Assembly: GCF_026627925.1 (NCBI RefSeq)
Contig: NZ_JAPNLE010000009.1
Coordinates: 868,001 to 932,000, forward strand
Reading direction: 5' to 3'
Length of the DNA: 64,000 nucleotides
DNA from: Cupriavidus sp. D39
GTDB taxonomy: Bacteria; Pseudomonadota; Gammaproteobacteria; Burkholderiales; Burkholderiaceae
The position numbers were made by a program, and so were the translations under genes. Positions 55,626 to 64,000 of this stretch are shown here, piece by piece. Every line of letters begins with the position of its first letter. Position 1 is the stretch's first letter. The notes below the pieces were generated by a model, which saw only the letters and a list, made by a program, of their open reading frames with translations, had not been told where the DNA came from and ran no database searches.

Positions 55626-56816
55626 ATGCGTATTGAGCACTTCGAGACCATCTCCTGCGATGCCGGGTGGCGAAACTACTACTTCCTGAAGGTGGTGACC
55701 TCCGACGGAACGGTCGGCTGGAGCGAGTATGACGAATCGTTTGGCCCGCCCGGCCTGACCGCGGTCATCGAGCAACTGGGGGCCCGTCTGATTGGCAAAT
55801 CCGTGTATGACCATGAGGAGGCGTATGGCCGGCTTGCAGCTTCCTTGCGCCCGGCTCCCTATGGGCTCAGCGCCGAGGCCATTGGCGCCATCGAGAACGC
55901 GCTGCTCGATGCGAAAGCGAAATCGCTGGGGGTCCCGGTCTACCAATTGCTAGGCGGCAAGCACCGAGACAGCATCCCGATCTACTGGTCTCACTGCGCA
56001 ACGTGGCGAATCAGCCATCCCAAGCTCTACCAACCGGCCATCGTCGATCTGGACGGTGTCAAGAAGGCTGGCGAGGACGCGCGCAAATCCGGGATTTCCG
56101 CGCTCAAGACCAACCTCTTCGTCAACGAGAACGGCAAGCCGCGCCAGTGGATGGCTGGCTTCGGCTCGCCCTACGCGCCGTCGCTCAACGTGGACAAGGC
56201 ATTGCTGCGCAATCTGCGCGCGCACCTCGAAGCGCTTCGCGATGGTGCTGGTCCGGATGTCGACATCCTGTTGGACCTGAATTTCAACGCGCGCACCGAG
56301 GGCTATCTCTCGCTGATCAAGGCCATCAAGGACTTCGACCTGTTCTGGGTCGAGCTCGATATCTACAATCCGGAGGCCATGGCATACATCCGCCAACGGA
56401 GCCACGCACCGATTGCAGCGTGCGAGACGCTGTTTGGTATCCGCCAGTTCCTGCCCTATTTCCAGGCGCAGTCGATGGATGTGGCCATCATCGACGCGGT
56501 CTGGAACGGCGTGTGGCAAGCGATGAAGATCGCCAACGTGGCAGACGCCTTTGACGTCAACATCGCCCCGCACAACTTCTATAGCCACCTGTCGACCATG
56601 ATGAACGTTCATTTCGCGGCGGCGGTTCCAAACCTGCGCGTGATGGAGGTCGACGTGGATCGGCTGGCTTGGGATGACCAGTTGTTCACCCATACGCCCG
56701 AGATCGTGAATGGTGCCATTCAGGTCCCGAAAGCGCCCGGCTGGGGTTGCGACCCGATCGAAGAAGTTCTGCGCGCCCATCCTCCACAGGTCCGCCGCAG
56801 CCATCTCGGTCTGTAA
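55626..56816 (+). CDS. Mandelate racemase/muconate-lactonizing (enolase superfamily) dehydratase
   Basis: A 396-residue enolase-superfamily enzyme. N-terminal capping domain MRIEHFETISCDAGWRNYYFLKVVTSDGTVGWSEYDES; barrel with ALKTNLF (the second-strand base region), metal acids in DVDILLDLNF, FWVELDIYN and AACETLF, then VAIIDAVWNG and NIAPHNFYSHLS with His at the seventh-strand position. This resembles the galactonate/gluconate-type acid-sugar dehydratases, though the substrate cannot be fixed. GACGAGGAC precedes the ATG. Followed by an MFS gene and a reductase gene on the same strand. Confidence 0.88.
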   Translation: MRIEHFETISCDAGWRNYYFLKVVTSDGTVGWSEYDESFGPPGLTAVIEQLGARLIGKSVYDHEEAYGRLAASLRPAPYGLSAEAIGAIENALLDAKAKSLGVPVYQLLGGKHRDSIPIYWSHCATWRISHPKLYQPAIVDLDGVKKAGEDARKSGISALKTNLFVNENGKPRQWMAGFGSPYAPSLNVDKALLRNLRAHLEALRDGAGPDVDILLDLNFNARTEGYLSLIKAIKDFDLFWVELDIYNPEAMAYIRQRSHAPIAACETLFGIRQFLPYFQAQSMDVAIIDAVWNGVWQAMKIANVADAFDVNIAPHNFYSHLSTMMNVHFAAAVPNLRVMEVDVDRLAWDDQLFTHTPEIVNGAIQVPKAPGWGCDPIEEVLRAHPPQVRRSHLGL

Positions 56817-56846
56817 GCCCAATCCCTGGCGTGAGGGAAACAATGC

Positions 56847-56866
56847 CAAAGGCGGGAACGCCTTTG
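56847..56866. terminator. Hairpin after the enolase-superfamily gene
   Basis: CAAAGGCG / CGCCTTTG form an 8-bp perfect stem around GGAA, 30 bases after the stop. No T-run follows, so it may be a processing or partial attenuation site rather than a full terminator. Confidence 0.5.
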
Positions 56867-57000
56867 CCCGTCACGCCTGATCACCACTTACTACTTCCAG
56901 TCAGCTTTCGAGGCGGGGTGGAGACCTGTCGTGGATTGACACGACCAGACTCCCCTCGGAAGCCATCAGTCTCACAACAATCTGAACGGATGGCAGGATC

Positions 57001-58337
57001 ATGACGACAGTTTCCACCTCGGCGGCGCAGCAACGCAGTGCGGCCATACACACAAGCGACGAAGTCCGGCGCGTTTACACCAAGGTCACGCGGCGCATTA
57101 TTCCGTTCCTTTTCATCTGCTATGTGTTTGCCTATCTGGACCGCGTCAACATCGGTTTTGCCGCGCTTCAGATGAAGCATGACCTCGGCTTTTCAGATGC
57201 CGTCTATGGCCTTGGCGCCGGCATCTTCTTCATCGGCTATTTCTTGTTCGAGGTGCCCAGCAACCTGCTGCTAGAGAAGATTGGCGCACGCAAGACGCTG
57301 ATGCGCATCATGGTCGTCTGGGGTGTCATTTCGGCAAGCTGCGCCTTTATCACGAGCCCCACGCAATTCTATGTGGCCCGCTTTCTTCTTGGCGCCTTCG
57401 AAGCCGGCTTCTTCCCCGGCATCGTGCTCTACCTGACGTACTGGTATCCGCCCATGATGCGGGGAAAAATCATCACGCTCTTCATGTCGGCGATCGCGGT
57501 ATCGGGCATCATCGGTGGACCTTTGTCCGGATGGATCCTGGCCAACTTGAGCGATACCTCAGGGCTGGGCGGCTGGCAATGGTTGTTCCTCATCGAGGCG
57601 GTCCCGTCCGTTATCCTTGGCGTGCTCGTCATCTTTGTGCTTGCCGACAAGCCGGCCGATGCCCGATGGCTGTCCGCCAGGGAAAAGAGGTCGTGACCCG
57701 CGAAGTGGGTACCACAGACTCACATGGTCACGATCACTCCTTCCTGAAGACACTGCGCGACCCGCGGCTGTATGCCTTGTCGATCATCTATTTCACGATT
57801 GCCGCTGGCCTCTACATCATCAGCTTCTGGCTCCCCGAGATGGTTCGCAGCTACCACGTGACCAACGCCTTGCACATTGGCATCCTGACGGCGATTCCCT
57901 ATCTGGTCACGAGCATCGGCATGGTGATCATCGGCAGGCATTCGGACAAGACACGTGAGCGCCGCTGGCACGTTGCGCTGGGCATGATCGTTGCCGCCAT
58001 CGGCCTGGTAGCCGTGACATTCGTCCATACAAGCCTGCCCATTGCGCTGATTGTGCTGTCGATCACCGCACTGGGCGTTCTGACCGCGATGCCTCTGTTC
58101 TGGACGATCCCGACTTCCTATCTTTCCAGTTCCGGCTCGGCGGGAGGGATTGCCGTCATCAACAGTATCGGGCTGATCGGTGGCTTCGCCAGCCCATCCA
58201 TGCTCGGTTGGGTGAAGACGACGACGGGGTCGCTGGACTACGGCCTGTACACCTTCGCGGCAGCCCTGGTAATCGGAGCTGTTCTCCTGCTCGCCGCCAT
58301 GCCGCAGCGTTTGCTGCGAGAGGAAGTCCGGCACTGA
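57001..58337 (+). pseudogene. MFS transporter, ACS (tartrate/hexuronate-like) type, one frameshift
   Basis: About 445 residues after repair. RRIIPFLFICYVFAYLDRVNIGFAALQMKHDLGFSDAVYGLGAGIFFIGYFLFEVPSNLLLEKIGAR is a textbook ACS-family start (DRVNI, FEVPSN). The second half, from FLKTLRDPRLYALSIIYFTIAAGLYIISFWLPEMV, is one frame away. Adding one base in GGAAAAGAGGTCG (about 57686) gives ARWLSAREKEVVTREV. The total length is one short of a multiple of three. Members carry hexuronates, tartrate or similar acids, which fits the neighbouring dehydratase. Confidence 0.88.
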
Positions 58338-58415
58338 ATGCTTTCGACTCAGGGTTCAAGGCACAAGCAGTCATTGCGCCTTGGCCATGTACAACAATCC
58401 TTTGATGGAGTCCCT

Positions 58416-59345
58416 ATGCGAATTCTGGTTCTCGGTGCTGGTGCGATCGGAGGCTACTACGGCGGCCGGCTGGTCCAGCAAGGTGCGGACGTCACCTTCC
58501 TTGTGCGCCCCGCGCGGCGCGCCATTCTCGAACGCGATGGCTTGAATATTCGCAGCCAATATGGCGATTTCCATGCGCCCGTGAAAACCGTCACGAAGGA
58601 CGAACTAAGCGGCAACTGGGATGTCGTCCTGCTGACCAGCAAGGCCTACGATCTGGATTCCGCGATCGAAGCCATCCGCCCTGCCGTAGGCCCAAATACC
58701 GCCATCCTGCCGCTGCTGAACGGCATGGAGCACATCGACAAGCTCAACGCCGTATTCGGCGCCAACCGCGTGCTCGGCGGCCAGGCGAAAATCATCGTCA
58801 CACTCGACAGTGATGGAACGATTCAGCATCTCAATGACTGGTGTTACATCAAGTTCGGCGAACAGTCCGGCGTCATGAGTGACCGCGTGCAAGCGCTGCA
58901 ACGTGCGTTCCCCCAGGGCGGCGTGGTGGCGAGCGCCGTCCCCGACATCATGCGCAACCTTTGGGAGAAACTGGTCCACCTTTCCACGGTGGCCACCGTC
59001 ACCACGCTCCTGCGCGCAAGCGTCGGAGAGATCGCCCGGGTGCCTGGTGGCACCGAACTCTTCTACCAGGTGCTTTCGATCCATGCCGAGGTCGCCACGC
59101 GAGAGGGATATCCGATGACCGAGGCATTCCTTGCGGAGTACCGCCAGTTGTTCGCCAACAAGGAATCGGCCTATGTCCCGTCGATATTGCGCGACCTGGA
59201 AAGGAAATCATCGATCGAAGGAGAGCACATTGTCGGTTACATGCTGGGCCACACCAGGGCACATGGGCTGGACGATACCGTGCACCGGATCTGCTGGATG
59301 AACTTGCAAGCGTACGAAGTGCGGCGGGCGACGGGAAGGCTCTGA
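58416..59345 (+). CDS. 2-Dehydropantoate 2-reductase family protein
   Basis: A 309-residue NADPH-dependent ketopantoate-reductase-like enzyme. The N-terminal Rossmann site is MRILVLGAGAIGGYYGGRLVQQGADVTFLVR, and LLTSKAYDLDSAIEAI holds the catalytic Lys. The helical C-terminal domain has RATVTTLLRAS-type TVATVTTLLRASVGEI and ILRDLERKSSIEGEHIVGYML. The ATG at 58416 has GGAG upstream. The presence of a sugar-acid cluster suggests reduction of a 2-oxo acid from that pathway rather than pantothenate synthesis. A strong hairpin terminator follows. Confidence 0.85.
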   Translation: MRILVLGAGAIGGYYGGRLVQQGADVTFLVRPARRAILERDGLNIRSQYGDFHAPVKTVTKDELSGNWDVVLLTSKAYDLDSAIEAIRPAVGPNTAILPLLNGMEHIDKLNAVFGANRVLGGQAKIIVTLDSDGTIQHLNDWCYIKFGEQSGVMSDRVQALQRAFPQGGVVASAVPDIMRNLWEKLVHLSTVATVTTLLRASVGEIARVPGGTELFYQVLSIHAEVATREGYPMTEAFLAEYRQLFANKESAYVPSILRDLERKSSIEGEHIVGYMLGHTRAHGLDDTVHRICWMNLQAYEVRRATGRL

Positions 59346-59358
59346 GCCATCCCGAAGC

Positions 59359-59400
59359 GGCCCGTGCTGGCGAAGTGACGCCAACACGGCCTATGGTTTT
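59359..59400 (+). terminator. Intrinsic terminator after the ketopantoate-reductase-like gene
   Basis: GGCCCGTGCTGGCG pairs with CGCCAACACGGCC across AAGTGA (one G-T pair and one bulge), followed by TATGGTTTT. It is 14 bases after the stop. Confidence 0.75.
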
Positions 59401-59424
59401 GCGGCTGCCAACAACTAATTGGCC

Positions 59425-59436
59425 ACAATTAACAAT
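59425..59436. promoter_or_regulatory. Possible GntR operator upstream of the GntR gene
   Basis: ACAATTAACAAT (other strand ATTGTTAATTGT) shares ATTGTTAA with the perfect palindrome before the enolase-superfamily gene. It lies 111 bases before the GntR start. Confidence 0.4.
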
Positions 59437-59546
59437 CATGATGCAGTTTGGCGGTATCATGGCAAGCATCTTTCCCGTTGCGGCAGACAGGATGGGCGGG
59501 CGTTTCCGGTATGGCGATGGAGCCCAGCCTGCCAGGACAAGCAAAC

Positions 59547-60227
59547 ATGAGTACTCGCGTTGAAATTGACAAGCGCAGCCTGGACCGACAGGCTGCCGAC
59601 TGGATCCGGGACGCCATCTTTTCCGGTGATTTGGCGCCTGGCTCAAAGCTCACGGAAATCTCCCTTGCGACGCAAATCGGCCTTTCCCGCTCGACGGTTC
59701 GCGCAGGCATGCAGCGCCTGGCTACTGAAGGCCTGCTGATCCAGCACGCGTATACCGGATGGGAAGTCGTATCGCTTTCAGCAGAAGACGCGTGGGAACT
59801 CTATACACTGCGCAGTAACCTGGAAGGGATGGCCGCACGGCTAGCGGCCGCAAACATCGACAATGCCGGCCGCAAGCGACTACACGAGGCCCTGGCGGAT
59901 CTGAAATCCGCCATCGCGGATATGGACCGCAGACGCATCGCTGAGGCCGACCTGGCCTTTCATAAGACCGTCGTTGCGCTGTCACGGCATCGTCGCCTCA
60001 TCGTCCAGTATGGACTGATCAGCGATCCGGTCATGCTGTACATCCTGATGACCACAAAATTGATGGAATATTCCGAAGCCATCTATGCCGAGCATGAGCA
60101 TATGGCCGCGGCAATCCTGCAGGGGGACACGACGGAAGCCGAGAAGCTTGCCCATGACTACGCACAGATGCACGGCGAACACCTAGTGAAGGTTCTGCGA
60201 ACGCAAGGCGAGTCCCAGGAAGCCTGA
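59547..60227 (+). CDS. GntR-family (FadR/FCD) transcriptional regulator
   Basis: A 226-residue regulator. The winged HTH is AADWIRDAIFSGDLAPGSKLTEISLATQIGLSRSTVRAGMQRLATEGLL. The FCD effector domain has LYTLRSNLEGMAARLAAANI, IAEADLAFHKTVVALSRHRRLI and YAEHEHMAAAILQGD, the metal-binding Asp/His positions of this fold. The ATG at 59547 (MSTRVEIDK) is chosen because AGGACAAG lies upstream. It follows the sugar-acid cluster on the same strand after a terminator, and is its likely repressor. Confidence 0.88.
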   Translation: MSTRVEIDKRSLDRQAADWIRDAIFSGDLAPGSKLTEISLATQIGLSRSTVRAGMQRLATEGLLIQHAYTGWEVVSLSAEDAWELYTLRSNLEGMAARLAAANIDNAGRKRLHEALADLKSAIADMDRRRIAEADLAFHKTVVALSRHRRLIVQYGLISDPVMLYILMTTKLMEYSEAIYAEHEHMAAAILQGDTTEAEKLAHDYAQMHGEHLVKVLRTQGESQEA

Positions 60228-60383
60228 GCGGGGGGCGACGCTGTAGGCAATTGCGTGAATGTGCCCAGACGACCGCGCGATGGATGCGTGGCGATCGTCC
60301 TGGTCGCACATATCAGCCAGCGCTGTTGTAGGTGGCATGGTGTGGCAACGAGAGCTCTTGTGAGCAACGGGCGACCAGCCCCT

Positions 60384-60938
60384 TTACTGCATCTGCGCTG
60401 CCTTGCGTTCCGCCAAGAGTTTCTGAATCTCCGCTTCCGTCTCCTTGTACTGTCCCTCGCCGTAGTGCTGATAGACGATGCGGCCGTTGGCATCGATCAG
60501 GTACGTAGCGGGCCAGTACTGGTTGCGGAACGCTGACCATGTTGCATACATGTTGTCCTGCGCCACGGGGTAACGGATGTCGAAGCGTTTGAGCGCTGCC
60601 TGCACGTTGTCCGTCGACTTCTCGAACGGAAACTCCGGCGTGTGCACGCCCACTACAACCAGTCCCTGATCCTTGTACTTGTCGTGCCACTGCTTGACGT
60701 ACGGCAGCGTGTTCACGCAGTTGATGCACGAGTATGTCCAGAAATCCACCAGCACTACCTTGCCGCGCAGCTGCTGCATCGTCAGCGGTTCCGAATTAAG
60801 CCAGTGGTCGATGTTCGCGAACTCCGGGGCCTTGCCCTGATCGCCCACCTTGGGGCTCTCCGCAATGGCGCCGGTGCCGAAGGTATAGATCGCAGCAATG
60901 CCGGCTGCGGCCAGGATGGCACGAATAAGGTTACGCAT
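60384..60938 (-). CDS. Thioredoxin-like (TlpA/redoxin) exported protein
   Basis: A 184-residue thioredoxin-fold protein. The N-terminus MRNLIRAILAAAGIAAIYTFGTGAIA is a signal peptide or anchor. The active site WTYSCINCVNTLPYVKQW carries Cys-x-x-Cys. GVHTPEFPFEKSTDNVQAALKRFDIRYPVAQDN and WPATYLIDANGRIVYQHYGEGQYKETE mark the DipZ/redoxin subgroup, with cis-Pro in WPATY. It acts in the periplasm. It is 64 bases downstream of the second ohr gene on the same strand, suggesting a peroxide-linked operon. Confidence 0.88.
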   Translation of the reverse strand: MRNLIRAILAAAGIAAIYTFGTGAIAESPKVGDQGKAPEFANIDHWLNSEPLTMQQLRGKVVLVDFWTYSCINCVNTLPYVKQWHDKYKDQGLVVVGVHTPEFPFEKSTDNVQAALKRFDIRYPVAQDNMYATWSAFRNQYWPATYLIDANGRIVYQHYGEGQYKETEAEIQKLLAERKAAQMQ

Positions 60939-61002
60939 GATTCAGGCTTCAGAGTTTGGATGTCTTGCCCCTCGTCCGCACGGCGAGCGAGGGGTGCAGG
61001 GA

Positions 61003-61422
61003 TCAGACCAGCACGGTTTCGATATGGACGTTGCCATGCAGCGCCTTCGAGTACGGGCACGTACGGTGCGCGGTGTCTACTAGCGCCTGAGCCACCTCTC
61101 GTTCGATACCGGGGATATGCACGCGCAGGCGTGCCTGCAGGAAGTACTCGATGCCCGCAGTGCCCAGGTCCACTTCCGTATCCACGGACAAGTCTTCCGG
61201 TAGTTTGATCTTCTGCTTGCCTGCGGCCAGGCCGATGGCACCGATGAAGCATGCCGACCAGCCGGCGGCCAGCAGTTGCTCCGGGTTGGTGCCCTGCCCC
61301 TTGCTGCCCGGCGACGACAGTTCGATGTCGAGCCTGCCATCATCGCTTCGAGCCGTGCCATCGCGGCCGCCAGACGTGATGTGGACCTTGCCGGTGTACA
61401 GGACTTTCTCGATGCGGGTCAT
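61003..61422 (-). CDS. ohr: Organic hydroperoxide resistance protein (Ohr/OsmC), second copy
   Basis: A 139-residue Ohr-type peroxidase: MTRIEKVLYTGKVHITSGGRDGTA start, peroxidatic Cys in AAGWSACFIGAIGLAAG, resolving Cys in HRTCPYSKALHGNVHIETVLV and the GTNPEQLLAAG signature. It is clearly a paralogue of 52256-52681 rather than a recent duplicate. AAGGAGCGC lies before the ATG. It sits between the repeat-protein gene (70 bases upstream) and the thioredoxin-like gene, all on the minus strand. Confidence 0.92.
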   Translation of the reverse strand: MTRIEKVLYTGKVHITSGGRDGTARSDDGRLDIELSSPGSKGQGTNPEQLLAAGWSACFIGAIGLAAGKQKIKLPEDLSVDTEVDLGTAGIEYFLQARLRVHIPGIEREVAQALVDTAHRTCPYSKALHGNVHIETVLV

Positions 61423-61491
61423 AATGCGCTCCTTCTACAGTTCAATGGGTGTTCAACAGCGGATTGACGAGGGTTGTGCGATGGGCGGCGA

Positions 61492-61893
61492 TCAGGCATA
61501 GGCACCATCGAGGTACGGATCGACCGTGCGGGCCGGATCGGCCGACACACCGGTGCGATCCATGCCAGCGATGGTGCGGGCGCCGTCGTAGTACGGATCG
61601 ACGGCGCGGGCCGGATCGGCCGACAGGCCGGTGCGGTCCATGCCAGCGATGGTGTGTGCGCCGTCGTAGTACGGGCTGCGCTGGTCCTGCACGGAACGTG
61701 CGCCTTCCGCGTACGGGTCGCGGGCGTCTGTCGCCGAATGGGCACCTTCACTGAATACATCGCGGGCATCCTGGACGGAGCGGGCGCCACCCAAGTACGG
61801 GTCACGGGCATCGAGGACGGAAGCCTCCGCGCCGGCAGCGGCGGCAACCAGGGCGACGGCGAGGACGAGGCGCTTGGCGTAGTTCTTGGACAC
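61492..61893 (-). CDS. Exported repeat protein (DPY-x-DGAR repeats), paralogue of 1694-1972
   Basis: A 133-residue protein of unknown function. Signal peptide KNYAKRLVLAVALVAAAAGAEA; then four short repeats of the DARDPYLGGARSVQ type and two 25-residue units containing DPYYDGA(R/H)TIAGMDRTG(V/L)SADPAR, ending DPYLDGAYA. The start is a GTG at 61893, not the ATG at 61911: AAGGAA stands seven bases before the GTG, exactly as AAGGAA stands seven bases before the ATG of the paralogue. It heads a minus-strand run with ohr and the thioredoxin-like gene, which hints at an envelope or oxidative-stress role. Confidence 0.75.
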   Translation of the reverse strand: MSKNYAKRLVLAVALVAAAAGAEASVLDARDPYLGGARSVQDARDVFSEGAHSATDARDPYAEGARSVQDQRSPYYDGAHTIAGMDRTGLSADPARAVDPYYDGARTIAGMDRTGVSADPARTVDPYLDGAYA

Positions 61894-61994
61894 GATCAGT
61901 TTCCTTTGCATTGATTGGTTTGAGAAATGCGGTTTGCGTTGTCAGCTATGGCGAAGCAGCGTTTTCGCTTCGTCGGTTGTGCGTTGCGCTGCCA

Positions 61995-62099
61995 CGGAAC
62001 GTATTTAAGACGGCTCACGTATCGCGCCCGTAGCGAAATACGGGCCGTAGTGTCAGGGAACGTATCGGTGCCGTCGGCTGATACAAATGCGTACAAAAA
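61995..62099 (-). promoter_or_regulatory. Conserved upstream region of the second repeat-protein gene
   Basis: Carries the same ordered blocks as 2047-2150: TTTTGTACGC, TGTATCA, GATACG, CTGACA, CGATAC and TTAAATACGTTCCG, with the same 104-base overall spacing. Sequence between the blocks differs, which points to selection on the blocks. Confidence 0.5.
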
Positions 62100-62514
62100 G
62101 GAAAGGAAACGGCGGCGAGGCGTCCCGGAATAGCCATGGGAAGGCACGGGAGAGCAGGAAAGTCGAGGCGAATAAGGCACACAGTGGCGCGAAAAGCAAT
62201 ATGGCCGCGCCAGAAGCTGGCGCGGCCATGCGGAAGCCGCGGTGGCCGAAATGGCTTGGGCGATGTCTCCCTTAGCCGATACGGATCTCGGCGATCAGCG
62301 CCGAACACGCCGCACCAGCAAAGACACCAGTTACGCTCAATTAGATGATTCGCCTGGTGGCCTCTCTGGGCGGATTCCTTGGGCGCAAGAGTGATGGCGA
62401 ACCCGGCGCCAAAACGAGCTGGATCGGCATGCAGCGAACAATGGATCAGAAGCCAGCAGATTCGCTGGTAGCGCGAGTGCTAGCCCAACCCGGATGCAGT
62501 CTGCAGGAATAAAT
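62100..62514. other. Stretch without a recognised gene
   Basis: About 415 bases between the repeat-protein promoter region and the stop of the NodT-type gene. Short open frames occur on both strands but none is convincing. Confidence 0.4.
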
Positions 62515-64000
62515 TCAGCGCGCGAAACTCGGCTTGCCCTCCGAGCCTGGCGCCGTCTCTGACGGCTGGTGCGGTAATGCAGTGCTTGAATCTGACACGC
62601 CATCCTTTCCCACCTCGAAGGCTTCCCACCCGCCGCCGAACGACGTGAACACCGCCACCAGCGCCAGCGCGGTGTCCTGCTGCGTCTGCGCCAGCTGGTC
62701 CTGCGCGGTCAGCAGGGACCGCTCTGAATCCAGCACGTCCAGGAAGCTGGCCGCGCCGTCCCGATAGCGCTGGCGCGCCAGCACCGCGGCGCGATCCGCC
62801 GCCTGCGCGTTGGATTCCAGCGAGCGCCGCCGCGCCAGTTGCCTGCCGTAGCCGTATAGCGAATTCTCGGCATCTTCGAGCGCGCCGAGCACGATTCGCT
62901 CGAAGCTCGCCAGGGCGCCCTGCTGCCGGGCGTCCGACGCCTGGATGCGTGCGCGCACGGTATGCAGGTCGAACAAGGCCCAGCGAATACCCGGCACGAT
63001 CGTGAAGGTGTCATAGCGCGACTGCCCGATGCCCGAGAAAACCGGAGATACATAGCCCGCCAGCGCCGACACCGATATCTGCGGATAGAGATCGGCGGTT
63101 GCCACGCCGATATCGGCGGTAAATGCCGCCAGCGTCCGTTCCGCGACACGTACGTCGGGACGGCGTCGCAGCAGATCCCGGGGTGGCGGGATATTCAATG
63201 TGGGCGGCGTCTCGGGGATCGGCGCCGTTGCCAGCAGCGTCTCGTCGCGCTCCTCGGGAAAGCGGTCGGTCAGCACGGCCAGGCGGTTGCGGGACTGCTC
63301 GATTAGAATCTCAAGCAGCGGCACCGAAGCCATGGTGAAGTCGAACTGGGACTGCGCGCGCGCCACGTCCAGCGCATTCCCGCGCCCGGCCTCCAGGCGG
63401 TTCTGGGTGAGCTGCAGCGTCTCCTCTGGGTCTGCGCGTTCTGCACCGCTAGCAGGAAGCGCCGCTGCGAGCCGCGCAGCGTCACGTAGCTCCTGGCTAC
63501 CTCCGCGATGAGGGAAACCTGGACATCGTGCAGGCTGGCCTCGCTCGCTTGCACGCGCGCCGCTGCCCCTTCCACCGAGCGGCGGGTACGTCCGACCACG
63601 TCGATTTCCCAGTTGGCGGTGGCGGCAACTGAATAGAAATTGCCGATCCGCGGCTGCCCCGGCGACAGCGTGGCCGTCGACTGCTCCTGTCGTTCGAACG
63701 AAGCCTCCACCTGGCCATGCGGGAAATAATCGTAGAAGAAGATCCGGTAGTCGGCCCGTGCCTCGTCGATACGGGCTTGCGCAATCCTGATCGAAGGGCT
63801 CCTGCGCACGGCTTGCTCGATCAGGCGGGTCAGCGTGGGGTCGCCGAGGCTATCCCACCAGCGGACCTCGGGCTGTCCGGCCACCGATGCATCTGGCGCG
63901 CTGATCAACAGCTCGGGCAATGGCGTGTCCGGCTGCTTGTAATCCGGGCCGACGGCGCAGCCGGGCAGGGCCGACACCAGCGCGCTGGCCAGCGCCAATG
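62515..64000 (-). pseudogene. NodT-type efflux outer-membrane lipoprotein, 5' partial, one frameshift
   Basis: TolC-like outer-membrane factor of RND efflux systems. The right edge cuts the signal peptide; ALVSALPGCAVGPDYKQP shows the lipobox Cys. Two outer-membrane-efflux repeats follow: WWDSLGDPTLTRLIEQAVRRSPSIRIAQARIDEARADYR and, in the second half, RRPDVRVAERTLAAFTADIGVATADLYPQISVSALAGY. One base is missing in CAGACCCAGAGGAG (about 63426); repair gives QTQEETLQLTQNRLEAGRGNALDVARAQSQFDF. The C-terminal tail of about 40 residues is Ser/Pro-rich. Pump and adaptor genes would lie to the right of the window. Confidence 0.85.

Noticed and set aside
1..64000. CRISPR arrays, tRNA or rRNA genes
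   Set aside because: No regularly spaced direct repeats and no cloverleaf or rRNA-like sequence were noticed on reading. A dedicated tRNA scan was not possible.

Overview
The window is chromosomal or megaplasmid DNA from a GC-rich betaproteobacterium of the order Burkholderiales. Cupriavidus/Ralstonia or Paraburkholderia is the best guess. The reasons are the small OmpC-type porin, the Bug/TctC solute receptor, the NodT-type efflux lipoprotein, the many LysR regulators and the style of the insertion sequences. It reads as accessory, catabolic sequence. No rRNA, tRNA, CRISPR array or replication origin was seen.

Layout. 1-1580: a thioredoxin-reductase-like flavoprotein with a cyclic-nucleotide-binding domain, cut by the left edge. 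1694-6660: a small repeat protein, then a scrap heap in which a kinase tail is fused to a broken Tn5-like transposase and an IS110-family element is split by a 1575-bp IS4-like element with a clean 9-bp target duplication. 6666-15887: threonine dehydratase; a nitrilase/hydrolase/NmrA operon with a MarR regulator; a tautomerase pair facing a GlxA-type AraC regulator; a metallo-beta-lactamase-fold protein. 16268-19060: a scar of gene fragments (GST, phenol-type monooxygenase, tyrosine recombinase, ProQ). 19299-32582: a pyrimidine-salvage and degradation island with rutABCDEF, a RutR-type repressor, an Fe(II) oxygenase, a VOC protein, a BMP-type nucleoside ABC importer and a Tsx-like outer-membrane channel. 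32753-40623: a porin, then a LysR-controlled catabolic cluster (Bug receptor, PdxA-like dehydrogenase, beta-propeller, MFS transporter, amidohydrolase). 41481-43868: LysR, SDR and a carboxymuconolactone-decarboxylase-family protein. 43973-47644: an IS5 element holding a group II intron that itself holds a second, ORF-less group II intron. 47645-55237: a truncated glutathione reductase, transposon remnants and a detoxification set (epoxide hydrolase, azoreductase, Ohr, SDR, lactonase-like hydrolase, cupin). 55626-60227: a sugar-acid type cluster (enolase-superfamily dehydratase, MFS, ketopantoate-reductase-like enzyme, GntR regulator). 60384-64000: a thioredoxin-like protein, a second Ohr, a paralogue of the first repeat protein, and a NodT efflux lipoprotein cut by the right edge.

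How it works together. The rut block should open the uracil ring and clean up the product. The ABC importer and Tsx channel would feed it nucleosides or bases. Two nearly identical palindromes, one before rutA and one before the oxygenase gene, probably bind the RutR-type protein, so both transcripts would belong to one regulon. The cluster at 55626-60227 likewise carries TTGTTAA-type sites before its first structural gene and before its GntR gene.

Caution. At least thirteen otherwise good genes are each broken by loss of a single base, mostly in or beside short G/C runs. This looks more like residual sequencing error than biology, so many entries typed as pseudogenes may be intact in the cell.
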